From Nitrospirae bacterium RIFCSPLOW2_12_42_9 (lineage in GTDB: Bacteria; Nitrospirota; 9FT-COMBO-42-15; HDB-SIOI813): 6,459 nt of DNA. Made by a program: the position numbers and the translations under genes. Position 1 is the first letter of the stretch, and each line of letters begins with the position of its first letter. Under the pieces are notes generated by a model. The model worked only from the letters and a program-made list of their open reading frames with translations. It did no database searches and had not been told where the DNA came from. Location of the stretch: the NCBI GenBank assembly GCA_001805205.1, contig MHER01000064.1:1-6459 (forward strand), in the 5' to 3' direction. Below, piece by piece: positions 5,307-6,459 of the stretch.

Positions 5307-6459
5307 ATGGCAAGAGGTAAAAAAAATACGAATGGAAATGGCAAGCAGCTAACCACCCAGCAATCCGTAAACTCCGCAATAAAATCTATTTGCGATATCA
5401 TGCGCCGTTCTAACTGCGCCGGGGCGATGCAGTATGTCCCTGAGCTGACCTGGATACTATTCCTCCGCATTCTCGATGAAACCGAGATCCGCGAGGCAGA
5501 TGAGCATGAGGCGCTAGGCATAGAGTTTAAACCTTCCTTATCTGTGCCCTTTCGCTGGCAGGACTGGGCGGCGGCCCCTTTTAATGAGAAAATCACCGTT
5601 TCACAAAATGGCCATAGACAGGGATGGAGACGCAAGGAGCTGAATGACGGCCCGATGGGCGATTTCTTTAAATTCGTCAATCAGGAGCTGATACCCCATC
5701 TTAGGGGGTTGGAAAGCCTGCCGAATGCAACCCCGCGCCAGAGGGTCATCAGTGAGATCATGTCCGGAATTGAGCGGGTCCGGATTGATACTGAGAGGAA
5801 TTTCCTTGATGTTATAGATAAGGTACAGGAAATCAGTGTTCATACGGTAGACCCAATACACGTGTTTCCCCTTTCACAGGTATATGAAGGGCTCCTCCTT
5901 AAAATGGGGGAAAAGAATAATGACGGTGGTCAGTTCTTCACGCCCCGTGAGATTATCCGTGCCATGGTAAGGACCATCAATCCGCTTGTCGGCGAGACCG
6001 TATATGACCCGGGTTGCGGCACCGGGGGGTTTTTGGCCCAGAGTTATGAATACATGAAGGACGTACTTGGCGCAGACACGACCGCTGATCAATTGGAAAC
6101 CCTAAAGCACAGGACATTTTATGGGCGTGAAAAAGAAAACCTCATATATCCGATTGCCCTTGCCAACCTGATCCTTCATGGCATAGATCAACCCAACATC
6201 TGGCATGGCAATACCCTGACGAATGAGAAGACCTATGACGGCCTCTTCCTCGACGCTCCTCCTCAATACGACGTTATCCTTATGAATCCCCCGTTTGGCG
6301 GCAAGGAGGGGAAGGCGGCACAGACTAATTTCGCATACAAGACAGGCGCCACGCAGGTGCTCTTTTTACAGCATGTTATGGATTCCCTGAAGCCAGGAGG
6401 GCGCTGCGGTATTGTACTGGATGAAGGAGTCTTGTTCAGGACGAATGAGACCGCCTTTG
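5307..6459 (+). CDS. hsdM: Type I restriction-modification DNA methyltransferase subunit HsdM (N-terminal 384 codons; cut by the window edge)
   Basis: HsdM transfers a methyl group from S-adenosylmethionine to adenine N6 within the site chosen by HsdS. The N-terminal HsdM_N helical domain is clear (TQQSVNSAIKSICDIMRRS, then VPELTWILFLRILDE). The catalytic domain follows: GGQFFTPREIIRAMV from residue 207, the SAM-binding motif YDPGCGTGGFL around D234-F242, and the N6-adenine catalytic motif NPPF at 327-330 within ILMNPPFGGKEG. All key residues are present, so the visible part looks active. No in-frame stop occurs up to the right edge. Full HsdM proteins are usually about 500 residues or more, so the C-terminal part that contacts HsdS is outside. 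Composition is GC-richer than the NACHT gene. It is on the same strand as hsdS but about 4.4 kb away because of the inserted genes. An A8 run at 5319-5326 sits in codons 5-7. Confidence 0.95.
   Translation, partial: MARGKKNTNGNGKQLTTQQSVNSAIKSICDIMRRSNCAGAMQYVPELTWILFLRILDETEIREADEHEALGIEFKPSLSVPFRWQDWAAAPFNEKITVSQNGHRQGWRRKELNDGPMGDFFKFVNQELIPHLRGLESLPNATPRQRVISEIMSGIERVRIDTERNFLDVIDKVQEISVHTVDPIHVFPLSQVYEGLLLKMGEKNNDGGQFFTPREIIRAMVRTINPLVGETVYDPGCGTGGFLAQSYEYMKDVLGADTTADQLETLKHRTFYGREKENLIYPIALANLILHGIDQPNIWHGNTLTNEKTYDGLFLDAPPQYDVILMNPPFGGKEGKAAQTNFAYKTGATQVLFLQHVMDSLKPGGRCGIVLDEGVLFRTNETAF

Noticed and set aside
5249..6092. Open frames on the - strand at 5249-5680, 5601-5861 and 5874-6092
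   Set aside because: They lie opposite hsdM, whose + strand frame carries uninterrupted HsdM motifs; their translations look like low-quality antisense protein without recognisable domains.
1..6459. CRISPR array, transposase or integrase genes
   Set aside because: No regularly spaced direct repeats and no DDE, HUH, or serine or tyrosine recombinase motifs were seen in the frames read.

Overview
This window is a stretch of a bacterial type I restriction-modification (RM) locus that carries an embedded defence-type gene. All recognisable genes lie on the + strand. The order is: tail of an unidentified gene, a three-hairpin structure, a half-size specificity subunit (hsdS, TTG start), a 169-base gap with a hairpin and an operator-like repeat, a 1326-residue NACHT-type NTPase ending in a PD-(D/E)XK nuclease domain, a decayed remnant of a DUF559 (Vsr-like) endonuclease, and the first 384 codons of the methyltransferase subunit (hsdM), which runs off the right edge. 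No hsdR is visible, so the translocase/endonuclease subunit must lie outside the window or be missing.

The host is probably a Gram-negative bacterium with a chromosome of moderate GC. Taxonomy cannot be fixed from this sequence. The HsdM style, and a dispersed palindrome that encodes a 'PHPxLNPLPxGE' tail on the DUF559 remnant, resemble what I recall from deltaproteobacteria and similar environmental lineages; this is weak evidence. Base composition is mosaic. Sixty-base samples counted by hand give 53% GC in hsdM (6001-6060), 58% in the conserved tail of hsdS (721-780), 35% in the target-recognition part of hsdS (601-660) and 28% in the NACHT gene (3001-3060). This suggests that the NACHT gene, and possibly the DNA-reading half of hsdS, came from elsewhere.

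Working model (inference): HsdM plus two copies of the half-size HsdS could form the methylase core and read a symmetric bipartite site. The NACHT-nuclease between hsdS and hsdM would be a second line of defence, in the way that the anticodon nuclease PrrC is carried inside the EcoprrI type I locus. The nuclease is at the C-terminus, whereas the classic Avs STAND proteins carry the effector at the N-terminus. The most interesting part of the window is this NACHT-helical-PD-(D/E)XK protein, its AAGAAATT/TTGCCTG...CAGGCAA upstream element, and an 8-base direct repeat (TAGAATGG) that sits both at the hsdS stop codon and at the hsdM start codon.
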